This document shows, piece by piece, positions 33,275 through 42,014 of a DNA stretch of 64,000 nucleotides. Location of the stretch: contig DBGCOP010000003.1 of NCBI GenBank assembly GCA_048360435.1, positions 1 to 64,000 of the forward strand, given 5' to 3'. The stretch's first letter is position 1. Every line of letters starts with the position of its first letter. The position numbers and the translations under genes were made by a program. Below the pieces are notes generated by a model. The model worked only from the letters and a program-made list of their open reading frames with translations, did not search any database and was not told where the DNA came from. This DNA is from Limenecus sp048360435 (GTDB taxonomy: Bacteria; Cyanobacteriota; Vampirovibrionia; Gastranaerophilales; Gastranaerophilaceae).

Positions 33275-34222
33275 ATGATTAACATTTCAAGATTTTCAAA
33301 CCATCAATATACACCTGTCTTCAAAGGTTATAGCGGATTTACTGATATAGAAGTGGATGGAAAAAAGTATACTGTCAACAACTACACCGGTTTTATGAGG
33401 GACTTTCCCACATTAAAATTCACAAAAGAATATATATTAAAAAACTTCCCTAATGGAACAAATATTGCAGAATTCGGATGTTCTGTCGGTCACAAAACAT
33501 ATAGTCTTTTAATGCTTCTGGATAAAGCAAACCAGAATAAAAAATTTAAAATAACAGGTTACGATTTTCCGGAGGTCATAAAGAAAGCAAACACAAAAGA
33601 ATACACACCTGAAGTTTATTCACGTTATGAACAGGTTCTTTTCCCTGACTATAAAGAACAAAACATATATGATTATACAGATGTAAAAAAAGAAGAAGCA
33701 GAAGAAATACAAAAAGCATTTAAAAAATATTTTCAAATAAAAACATCTTTTTCAAACACCTATCAACCAATAGAATCACAGTGCAAAGGTTTGATAAAAT
33801 TTGAATCCGGTGACATCCGAAATGTAAATAAAATATTAAAACCCGGCAACACAGGAGTGATTATATTCCAAAATGCGCTATATCATATTTTAAGCGATTC
33901 TTTATCTTATGACACAAAAAAATCTATTAACATGGGTGAAATTTCTAAACTTTTTATGGACATTAGCAAGACCCTGCCTCAAAACGGAATATTTGTACTC
34001 GGAAATCTTCCTGCTGATCATCTCTATGATATAGATGATGAAAAGGACTCACATCTTCATTATCAAAACGGTGAAAGAATAAAAGTTTTTGACACATCTT
34101 TAGTGCACGAAGAATTGAAAAAAGCAGGATTTATTCCTGTATTTTATGAAAAATCACCCGACAAATCAACATATGAAAGAAACGAAGCTATTTACCTACC
34201 GTCTGTTTGGAAAAAATTATAA
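33275..34222 (+). CDS. CheR-like SAM methyltransferase with FKG leader
   Basis: A 315-residue protein. Residues about 60-85 hold a methyltransferase motif I of CheR style (IAEFGCSVGHKTYSLLMLLD), later a GVIIFQNALYHILSD strand and NGIFVLGNLPADH, matching the order in CheR-type methyltransferases. There are no chemotaxis genes near. The N-terminus MINISRFSNHQYTPVFKGY precedes the domain and resembles leaders on the GH13-like and glucose-6-phosphate isomerase proteins. The ribosome site is weak. The methyl acceptor is unknown. Confidence 0.65.
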   Translation: MINISRFSNHQYTPVFKGYSGFTDIEVDGKKYTVNNYTGFMRDFPTLKFTKEYILKNFPNGTNIAEFGCSVGHKTYSLLMLLDKANQNKKFKITGYDFPEVIKKANTKEYTPEVYSRYEQVLFPDYKEQNIYDYTDVKKEEAEEIQKAFKKYFQIKTSFSNTYQPIESQCKGLIKFESGDIRNVNKILKPGNTGVIIFQNALYHILSDSLSYDTKKSINMGEISKLFMDISKTLPQNGIFVLGNLPADHLYDIDDEKDSHLHYQNGERIKVFDTSLVHEELKKAGFIPVFYEKSPDKSTYERNEAIYLPSVWKKL

Positions 34223-34236
34223 AAAACAGAGCATTT

Positions 34237-35100
34237 TTACGCCATATAGCCCCTAACACGCTGAGCAAGCTCATCCTTAGTTATCATTCCATCACCATTT
34301 CTGTCCAAGCCCTTGTTTGCTGAATAATAAGCATTAGATTCATAACAAGATGCAAGAACATCACGTTTGGCCCTTGCAGGTAAGAAAATCAATGCATACA
34401 AAGTTCCTGCACCGATTTTTTCATTTGCACCTATGCCTGCTGATTTTTTTACGGATTTTATATATTTTTCAACATAAACCAATTGTTCTTCGGGTGACAT
34501 ATTTTTTAGAGCCTGTGTTGAAGTGCCAAGCCCTCTGGCTGTTTGAGGCATGAATTGTATAAGTCCCGTTGCTCCTCCGTTTTTATTTACAGCCCCGGGT
34601 TTTAAGCCAGATTCAGAGTACATAACAGCCAATAAATCATTTGGATCGCAGCCCACCCTTTTCGCGACTTCAGTGGCTTTATTATAAAACCCGTCAGATA
34701 GATGCGGAGCTTTATTTTTCCATTTTTCTTTTAACTGTTTGGAATCATAAGAAAAATATGAGGTATCTTCATCCGAGTAATTTGACATAAACTGGTTGTT
34801 ATCAAAAGTAAACAAAGACAAATCAATTTGCGGAGGTTTATAGTTTGCCAATATTCCTAAAATGCCTGTCCAGGCAGTTTGCTGTAAATTTGAGCAAAAC
34901 ATATCAGCAAAACCGCTCGGCAGCTGATAAGCCGGTGGAAATATATCAGAACTGAAAGACAGATTCTGAGGCATTATAGGCTGATAAAATAGAGAATCTG
35001 AAGATATTGCAGGGAAAGAGGCTGTGGACACAGAATCAGACAAACCAAATGACTTGCCTATATAATCCAAATTCAAATTAACTGAATTCACGTCCGACAT
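34237..35100 (-). CDS. Lytic transglycosylase (SLT) with C-terminal EF-hand
   Basis: A 287-residue peptidoglycan-cleaving enzyme. The SLT domain (about residues 145-245) has the catalytic Glu in AVMYSESGLKPGAVN and the GLIQFMPQTARGLG signature. After it comes a single EF-hand-like calcium loop (LDRNGDGMITKDELA, about residues 268-282), an unusual addition. The first 140 residues are Ser/Asn/Pro-rich without a classical signal peptide (MSDVNSVNLNLDYIGKSFG), so how it reaches the wall is unclear. AAAGGG precedes the ATG at 35100. It may act in wall remodelling or assembly of an envelope structure. Confidence 0.85.
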   Translation of the reverse strand: MSDVNSVNLNLDYIGKSFGLSDSVSTASFPAISSDSLFYQPIMPQNLSFSSDIFPPAYQLPSGFADMFCSNLQQTAWTGILGILANYKPPQIDLSLFTFDNNQFMSNYSDEDTSYFSYDSKQLKEKWKNKAPHLSDGFYNKATEVAKRVGCDPNDLLAVMYSESGLKPGAVNKNGGATGLIQFMPQTARGLGTSTQALKNMSPEEQLVYVEKYIKSVKKSAGIGANEKIGAGTLYALIFLPARAKRDVLASCYESNAYYSANKGLDRNGDGMITKDELAQRVRGYMA

Positions 35101-35184
35101 AATTTTCCCTTTATATCCTATACATATATAAAAACAATTTGTAGAAAAAAATTGCCCTAATTTCAGTTTATTGAATCAAAAAGA

Positions 35185-35655
35185 TTATCCGGGGAAAATA
35201 GGATGTTTTGAGAAAAAATCTCTCATTTCTTGAGAATCTTTGAGCTCTTGCTCAATTACACGTTTATTTATCCCGGAAAGTGCTTCATAAATTTCTCTTA
35301 AAAAGGAGGCTTTATCCTTGCCTTTGCTATCAATTATGGCCATGCCTGCATGTGAAGTAACTCGTTTAAAAACTGATGGTGAATCTATATTTTCAACATT
35401 CGGAATAACTCTTATTTTTTGAACATCCATCCTAACACCATCAAAAATATCATTTTCAATAGGTTGAAAACTCATTTTGAGTCCCTTATGTTTTCCATAG
35501 TTTCCAAGTGTAGTACTTGCTTCCGTGAGAGTATTTTTTAATTGTGGGTTAAATTTTTCAGAAATACTCACATATTTTTGTGCATTTTTTAAAGCTGCTT
35601 TGTTATTGGAAAAATTAGCATTTATCAAACTTTTAAATAATGAAATTTTTTGCAT
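35185..35655 (-). CDS. Hypothetical 156-residue protein
   Basis: No family recognised. The frame is open to 35763, but AGAAAGG lies 7 nt before the ATG at 35655, giving MQKISLFKSLINANFSNNK. It is soluble, rich in Lys/Asn, without a signal peptide, with a strand/helix pattern including RMDVQKIRVIPNVENID and KASFLREIYEALSGINK. It follows the M49-like peptidase by about 80 bp on the same strand and may be co-transcribed. No function is proposed. Confidence 0.6.
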   Translation of the reverse strand: MQKISLFKSLINANFSNNKAALKNAQKYVSISEKFNPQLKNTLTEASTTLGNYGKHKGLKMSFQPIENDIFDGVRMDVQKIRVIPNVENIDSPSVFKRVTSHAGMAIIDSKGKDKASFLREIYEALSGINKRVIEQELKDSQEMRDFFSKHPIFPG

Positions 35656-35734
35656 AACAGACCTTTCTTTTTTGCATGTAATTGTATAAAACGCAAAAAA
35701 AGAAATTTTGACAGATAAAAGCAGCGATTTTACA

Positions 35735-37480
35735 TTACTTAATCTGAGCAAGTTTATCTGCAAGAGGTGTTTTTAAAATTCCATTTAAAGATTTGTCTAT
35801 TTCCTTCAATTTTTTTGATAGGATTTCCATTTCATCCGTCCAAACAAAATTCTCAAGAACATATTTTTCACCAAGAGAAAAATCTTTTGACAATTGAACC
35901 CTAATAATTTCTGCAAGCATTTTTTGTGCGGTTGGAACCATTTTGTCCATATCAATTTCCAAAACGCCTTCATCATTCAGCCAAATAGCTTTATTTTCCA
36001 GAAAATATTTAGACTGCATAACGGTTCTGACTCTATGAGCCTGAGAGAGATTCGGTTTTGCTTTCAAAAAATTGTCAGCTGCGTATGTGACAATAATCTG
36101 TTTCTTCTCTTCAGGAGTATACATACCAAGCTCAACAAGCACATCAAGCAAAGCCAAAGAGCCCATATCTGCTTTATTTTCTTCAATGATATTTTTATAT
36201 TTTCCGAGTGCTTCCGTTCCTGATTTCGGTCCTAAAGAATGCACATTTTCATGTCCTATTGTAAACCAGTGATCAGCCTCCTGATTGTAATATTTATGAA
36301 GCTCTTTTGACAATGTTGCATCAAGTCTTTTCTGTCTTTTTGCTTTTGCTTCAGGGCTTGTACTTATCCTTATCTGCCTGTGATATACGTTTCTTCTTCC
36401 TCCCCCTATTTTCAAAGAGGGTTTATCATTGTTGGGAAGGTTTTGAGCAAGGGTAATTCCGCCCCTGTATGTACCTTCATCACCTCTGAGTGTAACTATA
36501 TCAACATCAACCATAGTCTGTTTTTCATCATCACCGTGTCCGATATTTTGTTCATATTCGTCTTTGTATGGCATATGCTGTGCAAGTGTTGGCATATATT
36601 TTTTTATTTCAAGAAGTTTTTGCGTGCCTTCTTTATTTACTATACCTACACGGATACCTATTGAATCCTTTGAAATTGGTTCAATTTCATTTTCGTCAAG
36701 CAACTTTTTTAATTCTTCATTCTCAACAACAGTTCCTGTCATTTCATCTGCATATTGTTCTCTTGAAATAGTAAATTCCAAAGGCGTATCTTGAAGTTCT
36801 GCCCATTTTTTATCAGCATAAGCATCATTCTTTGGATTATTTTCGCAAAGTGCAATTGCCTGAAGTTTCAAATATTTATTGAAATCTTCATTTGTAGAAA
36901 CTTCAGCCGCAGCCTCAAGCTCATCAGCAATATATTCAAACTCTTCTTTAAAATATTCAGTATAATCAACACCTTTAAGCCTTTGATCTTCTCTAACAAC
37001 CATTGAACGTTGATTAAGAATATTTTTTACCTCTTCTTTTTCTCCGTTTTTCAACATATCAAGAAGAATTTTATGAAACTCCTCTTTGGTTAAGTCAACA
37101 GGATAAAACCCTTTTCCAGGAAGTTCTTTTTCGCCTTTTGCAAGAAAAATTTTATTGGCTTCAGAATCCACAGCATTCATGCCAATCTGAGCAGTAAATA
37201 GAGTCAATGTCATTTTTGCGTCTTCATTGCCCTTTTCCGCTTCTGTTTCCAGAAATTTTTTGAACTCAAGATTCTTAGGGTTATCTTGTTTCATAAAAAC
37301 CTGATTTATTTTGTTTGCTGCTTTTACAAGATGCTTGAGAGCTTCTTTATCTCCTTCATCAAGTGCTGCATATTCCTTGCTGTCTTCTTTCAGCATTTCT
37401 TTTGGTATCAAGCAATCTTTTGATGTTCTTTTTACCAGTTCCTCATGGGATAATCCCAGCTCGAATTTATTTTCAGACAT
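35735..37480 (-). CDS. M49-like (dipeptidyl-peptidase III-like) metallopeptidase
   Basis: A 581-residue putative zinc peptidase. The zinc motif is HENVH (His410/His414) in IGHENVHSLGPKSGTEAL, and a second-site motif EENKADMGSLAL lies about 30 residues on, as in the M49 family; a five-residue HExxH replaces the six-residue HExxxH of classical DPP III, as in some bacterial relatives. ATG 37480 is chosen since GGAG lies 9 nt upstream, over an ATG at 37495. It has no signal peptide, so it is likely cytosolic. The N-terminal 280 residues are acidic and helical. The catalytic family is inferred from the motif; activity is unknown. Confidence 0.65.
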   Translation of the reverse strand: MSENKFELGLSHEELVKRTSKDCLIPKEMLKEDSKEYAALDEGDKEALKHLVKAANKINQVFMKQDNPKNLEFKKFLETEAEKGNEDAKMTLTLFTAQIGMNAVDSEANKIFLAKGEKELPGKGFYPVDLTKEEFHKILLDMLKNGEKEEVKNILNQRSMVVREDQRLKGVDYTEYFKEEFEYIADELEAAAEVSTNEDFNKYLKLQAIALCENNPKNDAYADKKWAELQDTPLEFTISREQYADEMTGTVVENEELKKLLDENEIEPISKDSIGIRVGIVNKEGTQKLLEIKKYMPTLAQHMPYKDEYEQNIGHGDDEKQTMVDVDIVTLRGDEGTYRGGITLAQNLPNNDKPSLKIGGGRRNVYHRQIRISTSPEAKAKRQKRLDATLSKELHKYYNQEADHWFTIGHENVHSLGPKSGTEALGKYKNIIEENKADMGSLALLDVLVELGMYTPEEKKQIIVTYAADNFLKAKPNLSQAHRVRTVMQSKYFLENKAIWLNDEGVLEIDMDKMVPTAQKMLAEIIRVQLSKDFSLGEKYVLENFVWTDEMEILSKKLKEIDKSLNGILKTPLADKLAQIK

Positions 37481-37558
37481 ATCACTAAACTCCATATTTT
37501 CTATTTAATATAGAGTCAATTTAACATACTTTTTGAATTCTGTAATATCCTATATGTA

Positions 37559-38233
37559 CTATTTTCGGATTATAAAACCATAACGCTCGTTTTTGTATTC
37601 AAGAAACTCGCTATTAATCAACCCAAGGTCTTCATAAGGAATATTTGATTTTTCAAGCATACATTTTTGTGCAATTCTTTCCTTCTCCCCTTGATTCACA
37701 ATCAGCATTTGTCCTTCATCCTTCATAATGGAATAAGCATGCGCCAAAAGCTTTTCCGGCATAAAGAATCTTTTGGGCAATCCCCAAAGTTTCAAAGGGG
37801 ATTCAAGAACAAAAGGCAAAATCCATATTATATAGTCATAAGAAGTTTTTAACTCAAGAAGGTTTCCGGCTATATATTGGGTATTTTTTAAATTTTTTAT
37901 ATAGAATTTTGAAACCTCATATCTTGTATAAAAATTGTAATAAAGGCGATATGCATCTATTTCAACACCAGTCAAAGAAAAATTATTGCAAAATGAATCA
38001 AAAAAAGAATGTTCACCTCTCGCATAAGACCAGTTTTTCGAGCCTATATCAAGAACAGAAATAAAATCTTTTTTCGTTTTAGAAAAAAATCTGTCTAATA
38101 AATCAAACACATAAAGATTCTCAAGATAATTAATTAAAAGAGTCTCTTCATTCTTTTCAACAAAATTTTTTCTGGAAAATTTTGTATTTTGGCGAATGAA
38201 AAAATCAATATTATTTTTTATATTCTCAAACAT
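37559..38233 (-). CDS. Class I SAM methyltransferase-like protein
   Basis: A 224-residue protein. Residues about 55-85 carry a motif-I-like strand and loop (FISVLDIGSKNWSYARG) followed by a GVEID acidic-loop strand, and YDYIIWILPFVLESP suggests motif IV. This is the shape of a Rossmann methyltransferase, but the glycine loop is atypical (DIGSKNW rather than DxGxGxG). It lies 6 bp downstream of an EamA transporter gene and is likely co-transcribed. Substrate unknown. Confidence 0.6.
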   Translation of the reverse strand: MFENIKNNIDFFIRQNTKFSRKNFVEKNEETLLINYLENLYVFDLLDRFFSKTKKDFISVLDIGSKNWSYARGEHSFFDSFCNNFSLTGVEIDAYRLYYNFYTRYEVSKFYIKNLKNTQYIAGNLLELKTSYDYIIWILPFVLESPLKLWGLPKRFFMPEKLLAHAYSIMKDEGQMLIVNQGEKERIAQKCMLEKSNIPYEDLGLINSEFLEYKNERYGFIIRK

Positions 38234-38239
38234 AAATCA

Positions 38240-39118
38240 TCACTTACACAAAATAATTAACATTGCTCCCAATATCATAATAACAGCACCAATCAGCTTT
38301 TTCATGATATTTTCTTCCTTAAAAATTTTATAGCCCAATATTATGCTTACAATTGAAGATAACTGAAACAAAGCCAGAGCATAAGATACATTCATATGGG
38401 AAAATACATAGTTTGTCGTAAACTGCATAACACCAGCAAATACAGATATATTCACAAAAAATAATGCAGCTCTTGTTTTCATAACAGACAATTCGAATTT
38501 GTAATCAATTTTTTTGAAAAATAAAATTACAGAAGAAAAAAGAAATCCAAACAAACACCATATAACAAAAGCTGATGTTATATCAGAAATCAAAATTATT
38601 TTTTTCAAATAAACCGCTTCTGCTGCACAAAATATTAAAGCAAGAAATCTGTATTGCAAATCCTTCCTTTTAAAAACTTTTAAGCTAAAACGATTTTTTG
38701 GGGAATCAAGTACAAAAAAGCTACCCAGAATAATCAAAACCATGCCAGCCATGCCGTATAAATTCGGCATTTCTTTAAGCAGTATCATACCAAGAATCAA
38801 GCCCACAACGGCCTTATAAGAGTTAATTGGTCCAAGCACGGACAAATCACCAAACTCAAGTGCCTTAACCAAAAAACCATTACCCAAAGAGCCCAGCAAA
38901 CCAATTATTAACGCATATAACCAAAAATGTAAATCTGATTTAAACAATCCTGTTTGAAACATTAACGGAAGGCAAGATAGGCTCAAAAGCAAATATGTAA
39001 CAAAGTTGATTACATATGGATTACAACCTTTATTAGTTAATTTTTTTTGATATACATTACCCAGGGAATTAGAAAAAATCCTGAGCACAACAGCTGCCGA
39101 AACCCAAAACAACGCCAA
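38240..39118 (-). CDS. EamA-family (DMT) transporter
   Basis: A 292-residue, ten-helix membrane protein of the drug/metabolite transporter superfamily. Two EamA repeats are visible: residues 1-140 (ending LYGMAGMVLIILGSFFVLD) and 150-292 (ending KKLIGAVIMILGAMLIIL). The GDLSVLGPINSYKAVVGLI stretch is typical of the family's helix 4 region. These carry amino acids, nucleosides or other metabolites; specificity is unknown. The likely partner is the methyltransferase-like gene that follows. A second, diverged EamA gene lies at 40736. Confidence 0.85.
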   Translation of the reverse strand: MALFWVSAAVVLRIFSNSLGNVYQKKLTNKGCNPYVINFVTYLLLSLSCLPLMFQTGLFKSDLHFWLYALIIGLLGSLGNGFLVKALEFGDLSVLGPINSYKAVVGLILGMILLKEMPNLYGMAGMVLIILGSFFVLDSPKNRFSLKVFKRKDLQYRFLALIFCAAEAVYLKKIILISDITSAFVIWCLFGFLFSSVILFFKKIDYKFELSVMKTRAALFFVNISVFAGVMQFTTNYVFSHMNVSYALALFQLSSIVSIILGYKIFKEENIMKKLIGAVIMILGAMLIILCK

Positions 39119-39186
39119 AATAGTTTTCTCCTATGTGTTTTTTTTATTAATTATACAAATATTGATTTTTGAAGTAAAATTTTATT

Positions 39187-39825
39187 ATGAAAAAATTTTT
39201 GTCGACACTTTTGATTTTTTTGTGCTTAAGCGAAATGGTTCTCGCTATACCTGTTGATACAACAGGGTGGGTGTGCAACCCTGAGCATATTTCCGTGAAT
39301 GCATCTGAAATTCAGCTTAAAAGTGATTTAAAAAATGACTTTCGTGTTTATCAAACAACAATAAGCAACCTGACAAAAAGCACAGTAGATGTTTCAATTC
39401 CGGTTAACAATGCTTTTATGGAAAATGTCAATAAACTTTTGAACTCGGGGTTGAGTTTCAAAGAATTAATGACAATTCCCAAACAAATTGCAGTAGACAG
39501 CTATAACGAAGATGTAGGTACCGGAAACATTGCCAAAGCACACAAAGGTTTGATTTACATACTGGCATCCGCAGGTGCTGTTATCGCAGGTGCCGGTCTA
39601 ATTGGTGTATATCCGCAGCAAAAAACAGAAGAATTTTTCTCTAAGAGAAAAATAAGAAAAGAATATTCAAAAATAAACAAAAATATAATTGATACTTTGG
39701 TTTTATCACCATTTGAAGAAAAAGATGTTTATCTGTTTATGCCTATTGAAAATAATGCATGCGTAATCAACTCTTCAGTCAGAGAAGAAGAACAAGAGCT
39801 TAACTCAGACTATCATCAGTTATAA
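39187..39825 (+). CDS. Exported protein with single membrane segment
   Basis: A 212-residue protein with a signal peptide (KKFLSTLLIFLCLSEMVLA, cleavage before IPVDTTG), a beta-rich domain with immunoglobulin-like strand spacing (FRVYQTTISNLTKSTVDVSI), a glycine/alanine-rich membrane helix (about residues 122-142, GLIYILASAGAVIAGAGLIG) and a basic then acidic tail. No clear ribosome site precedes the ATG. No family recognised; probably an envelope protein. It overlaps the convergent ABC ATPase gene by 10 bp. Confidence 0.6.
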   Translation: MKKFLSTLLIFLCLSEMVLAIPVDTTGWVCNPEHISVNASEIQLKSDLKNDFRVYQTTISNLTKSTVDVSIPVNNAFMENVNKLLNSGLSFKELMTIPKQIAVDSYNEDVGTGNIAKAHKGLIYILASAGAVIAGAGLIGVYPQQKTEEFFSKRKIRKEYSKINKNIIDTLVLSPFEEKDVYLFMPIENNACVINSSVREEEQELNSDYHQL

Positions 39826-40616
39826 TTTTTGATATAAAATCTATCATTTTCTTTTTCAAGTAATATATCAATCCCAAAAATTTCTGACAGATTCTCAGAA
39901 GTCATTATATCTTCTTTTAGGCCTTGTTTAAAAATTGTATTATCAGCAATCAAAGCAACATGTGTAATCTCAGGAAAAATTTCATCGATATTGTGTGTGA
40001 CAAGAATTAACGGTATGTCTTTTGAGAGCTTTCTTAGCATCTTCAAAAAACAGCCTTGTGCTTTTATATCCAATCCTGTTGTGGGTTCATCAAGAACAAA
40101 AGCTTTCGGCTCATGAACAAGAGCTCTTGCGATAATACATCGTCTTTGTTCGCCGGTACTCATCTGATTAAATTTCTTTTCCTTCAAATCTGTTATCTCA
40201 AGGAAATTCATTATATCCAAAGCTTTATTATATTCTTTATTACTAAAAACATGATGTTGAAAAACGCCCAGAGAACTGTAATACCCGCTCAAAACTATAT
40301 CCAGCCCCGTAGAATTGCCTCTGTATGACAAAAGCTGACTTTGAAGATCATTTGTTATTATTCCCAAATATTTTTTCAGCTCAAATATATCCCAGCGGTC
40401 TTTGCCAAATATATTCTTTTTAAAAGGATATTTTGTATTAGGGTATAAATCATGTGAAAACAATTTTATTAATGTAGATTTTCCGCTTCCGTTAGCGCCA
40501 AGCACCACCCAATTCTGTTTATCCGTTATTTTTAGATTAATATTTTTGAGGACGGTAATATCACCGTAATTAACATAAACATTCTCAAAATCTATTATAT
40601 TTTCTTCTTTCTTCAT
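39816..40616 (-). CDS. ABC-transporter ATPase
   Basis: A 266-residue ATP-binding subunit. Walker A GANGSGKST (about residue 43), signature MSTGEQRRCIIARALV, Walker B AFVLDEPTTGLD and the switch His in LVTHNIDEI are all present. The ATG at 40616 is chosen because the domain begins there (ENIIDFENVYVNYG); the frame is open 17 codons further upstream. No permease or binding protein adjoins it, so it is either an orphan working with a permease elsewhere or a regulatory ModF-like ATPase (one domain rather than two). Confidence 0.9.
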   Translation of the reverse strand: MKKEENIIDFENVYVNYGDITVLKNINLKITDKQNWVVLGANGSGKSTLIKLFSHDLYPNTKYPFKKNIFGKDRWDIFELKKYLGIITNDLQSQLLSYRGNSTGLDIVLSGYYSSLGVFQHHVFSNKEYNKALDIMNFLEITDLKEKKFNQMSTGEQRRCIIARALVHEPKAFVLDEPTTGLDIKAQGCFLKMLRKLSKDIPLILVTHNIDEIFPEITHVALIADNTIFKQGLKEDIMTSENLSEIFGIDILLEKENDRFYIKNYN

Positions 40617-40735
40617 AAAAACCGCTAATCTTTTACAACAAATTAAGTATATAAAAAACAGAAACAAAAGAGCAATGCGAAAAAAGGATTTTTACTTTTA
40701 TATCATTCTATGATATTTAATTTAATGAGGTATTT

Positions 40736-41638
40736 ATGCTAAACAGAAGAATCACCGGAATCTTAAACGGAGCAATAGCCGCTGCAAGTTATGGAACAAA
40801 TCCATTGTTTGCCCTGCCATTGTTTGCCGGAGGAATAGGAGTCAATTCAGTTCTTTTTTACAGATATGCATTTGCTGTAATTATATATGGAATATGGCTC
40901 AAATTCTTTAAAAAGATTTCACTAAATATCTCCATTAAAGAGTTTTTTCCTCTGATGATTTTAGGCATATTTTTCTCCTTGTCATCATTAACACTTTTTG
41001 AAGCATTCAAATATATTGAAGCAGGAATAGCTTGCACAATACTTTTTATTTATCCTGTTATGGTTGCTGTAATCATGGCATTATTTTTTAAAGAAAAAAT
41101 AACAAAAACAGTTATCACGTCTATAATACTTACATCAATAGGAATAGCCCTACTATATAAAGGGCAACCCGGAACATCTTTAAATCTGCATGGAGTAGCT
41201 GTTGTTTTATTATCAGCATTATTATATGCACTTTATATAGTAGGAGTGAAAAACATAAAATCAATTCAACATGTTAACCGTTCAAAAATGAGCTTCTATG
41301 TTATGTTATTCGGTTTATTTGTTTATATAGTTAACCTAAAATTCTGTACACAGCTTCAGATTCCGCACAGTCCGCTTCTGTGGCTTTGTGTATTAGGTCT
41401 GGCATTAATGCCCACAATAATATCTCTTGAGACTATAACAATATCCATAAAGCTTATAGGTTCAACTACAACCGCAATTCTTGGTGCCTTAGAGCCTTTA
41501 ACTGCCATTTTAATAGGAGTATTAATTTTTCATGAATCTCTGACACTGAGAATTATTACAGGCATATTACTTATTTTATCAGGCGTATTGCTTATAGTGA
41601 CAAAAAACGCAAGATCAAGAAAACAAAAAAGAACCTGA
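40736..41638 (+). CDS. EamA-family (DMT) transporter
   Basis: A 300-residue ten-helix DMT permease with two EamA repeats (SYGTNPLFALPLFAGGIGVN near the start; STTTAILGALEPLTAILIGV near residue 250). The GALEPLTA segment of the second repeat is a good family marker. GAGG precedes the ATG by 5 nt. It is distant from the EamA protein at 38240, so not a recent duplicate. It is monocistronic and ends in a hairpin that includes the stop codon. Confidence 0.88.
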   Translation: MLNRRITGILNGAIAAASYGTNPLFALPLFAGGIGVNSVLFYRYAFAVIIYGIWLKFFKKISLNISIKEFFPLMILGIFFSLSSLTLFEAFKYIEAGIACTILFIYPVMVAVIMALFFKEKITKTVITSIILTSIGIALLYKGQPGTSLNLHGVAVVLLSALLYALYIVGVKNIKSIQHVNRSKMSFYVMLFGLFVYIVNLKFCTQLQIPHSPLLWLCVLGLALMPTIISLETITISIKLIGSTTTAILGALEPLTAILIGVLIFHESLTLRIITGILLILSGVLLIVTKNARSRKQKRT

Positions 41639-41654
41639 GTATACAGGTTCTTTT
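41627..41654 (+). terminator. Rho-independent terminator after EamA gene
   Basis: A perfect 11-bp stem (AAAAGAACCTG / CAGGTTCTTTT) with a 6-nt AGTATA loop. The stop codon TGA of the EamA gene lies in the left arm and loop. Because of the flanking A and T runs it should also terminate minus-strand transcripts leaving tRNA-Leu, only 7 bp away. Confidence 0.85.
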
Positions 41655-41660
41655 GTTAAG

Positions 41661-41745
41661 TGGTGGGCCCGGAGAGACTCGAACTCTCACACATCGCTGC
41701 GCTAGATCCTAAGTCTAGTGCGTCTACCAATTTCGCCACAGGCCC
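41661..41745 (-). tRNA. tRNA-Leu (anticodon UAG)
   Basis: On the minus strand the acceptor stem GGGCCTG pairs with CGGGCCC, followed by discriminator A and an encoded CCA. The anticodon stem-loop is CTAGA-CTTAGGA-TCTAG, giving anticodon TAG, which reads CUN codons. A long variable arm (class II tRNA) and the TTCGAGT T-loop are present. Length 85 nt. Confidence 0.95.
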
Positions 41746-41785
41746 AGATATTAAATTTTCACGGTCTTGCGTCAACCAACCTCTC

Positions 41786-41812
41786 ATAAAATTGACATTT
41801 AGCCAATTTTAT
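41786..41812. repeat. Inverted repeat in the region upstream of tRNA-Leu
   Basis: A 9-bp perfect inverted repeat (ATAAAATTG / CAATTTTAT) with a 9-nt loop. It lies among fragments resembling the 5' half of the neighbouring tRNA-Leu. It has no following T-run, so terminator function is doubtful. Confidence 0.5.
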
Positions 41813-41822
41813 TCGGCAGAGT

Positions 41823-41833
41823 GCCACAGGCCC
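41823..41833 (-). repeat. Duplicated 5' end of tRNA-Leu
   Basis: The 11 bases GGGCCTGTGGC, identical to the first 11 of tRNA-Leu (41745 downwards), recur here 77 bp upstream (minus-strand sense), flanked on the outside by similar AT-rich sequence (AGATATTAAATTTT versus GATTTAAATTTTT). This is a remnant or duplication, not a complete tRNA. Confidence 0.7.
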
Positions 41834-41934
41834 GATTTAAATTTTTAATGTATATCAATCTTATCGTATAAAAGATAATCGTCAATAGTCATAACAGTTG
41901 CTAATTTATTACTTTTTACTTATTATAAAGATAC

Positions 41935-42007
41935 GGGGCGTTAGCGCAGCTGGTAGCGCACAACACTGGCAGTGTTGGGGTCACGAGTTCGAGTCTCGTA
42001 CGCTCCA
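41935..42007 (+). tRNA. tRNA-Ala (anticodon GGC)
   Basis: Acceptor GGGGCGT pairs with ACGCTCC (one G-U), discriminator A. Anticodon arm CAACA-CTGGCAG-TGTTG gives GGC, reading GCC/GCU. The T arm ACGAG-TTCGAGT-CTCGT is perfect. CCA is not encoded (AAA follows), unlike the nearby tRNA-Leu and tRNA-fMet. Length 73 nt. Confidence 0.95.
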
Positions 42008-42014
42008 AAAATTT

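Noticed and set aside
41661..41833. Integration site of a mobile element at tRNA-Leu
   Set aside because: The repeat copies the 5' end rather than the usual 3' end of the tRNA, and no integrase or element lies between or beside the copies.
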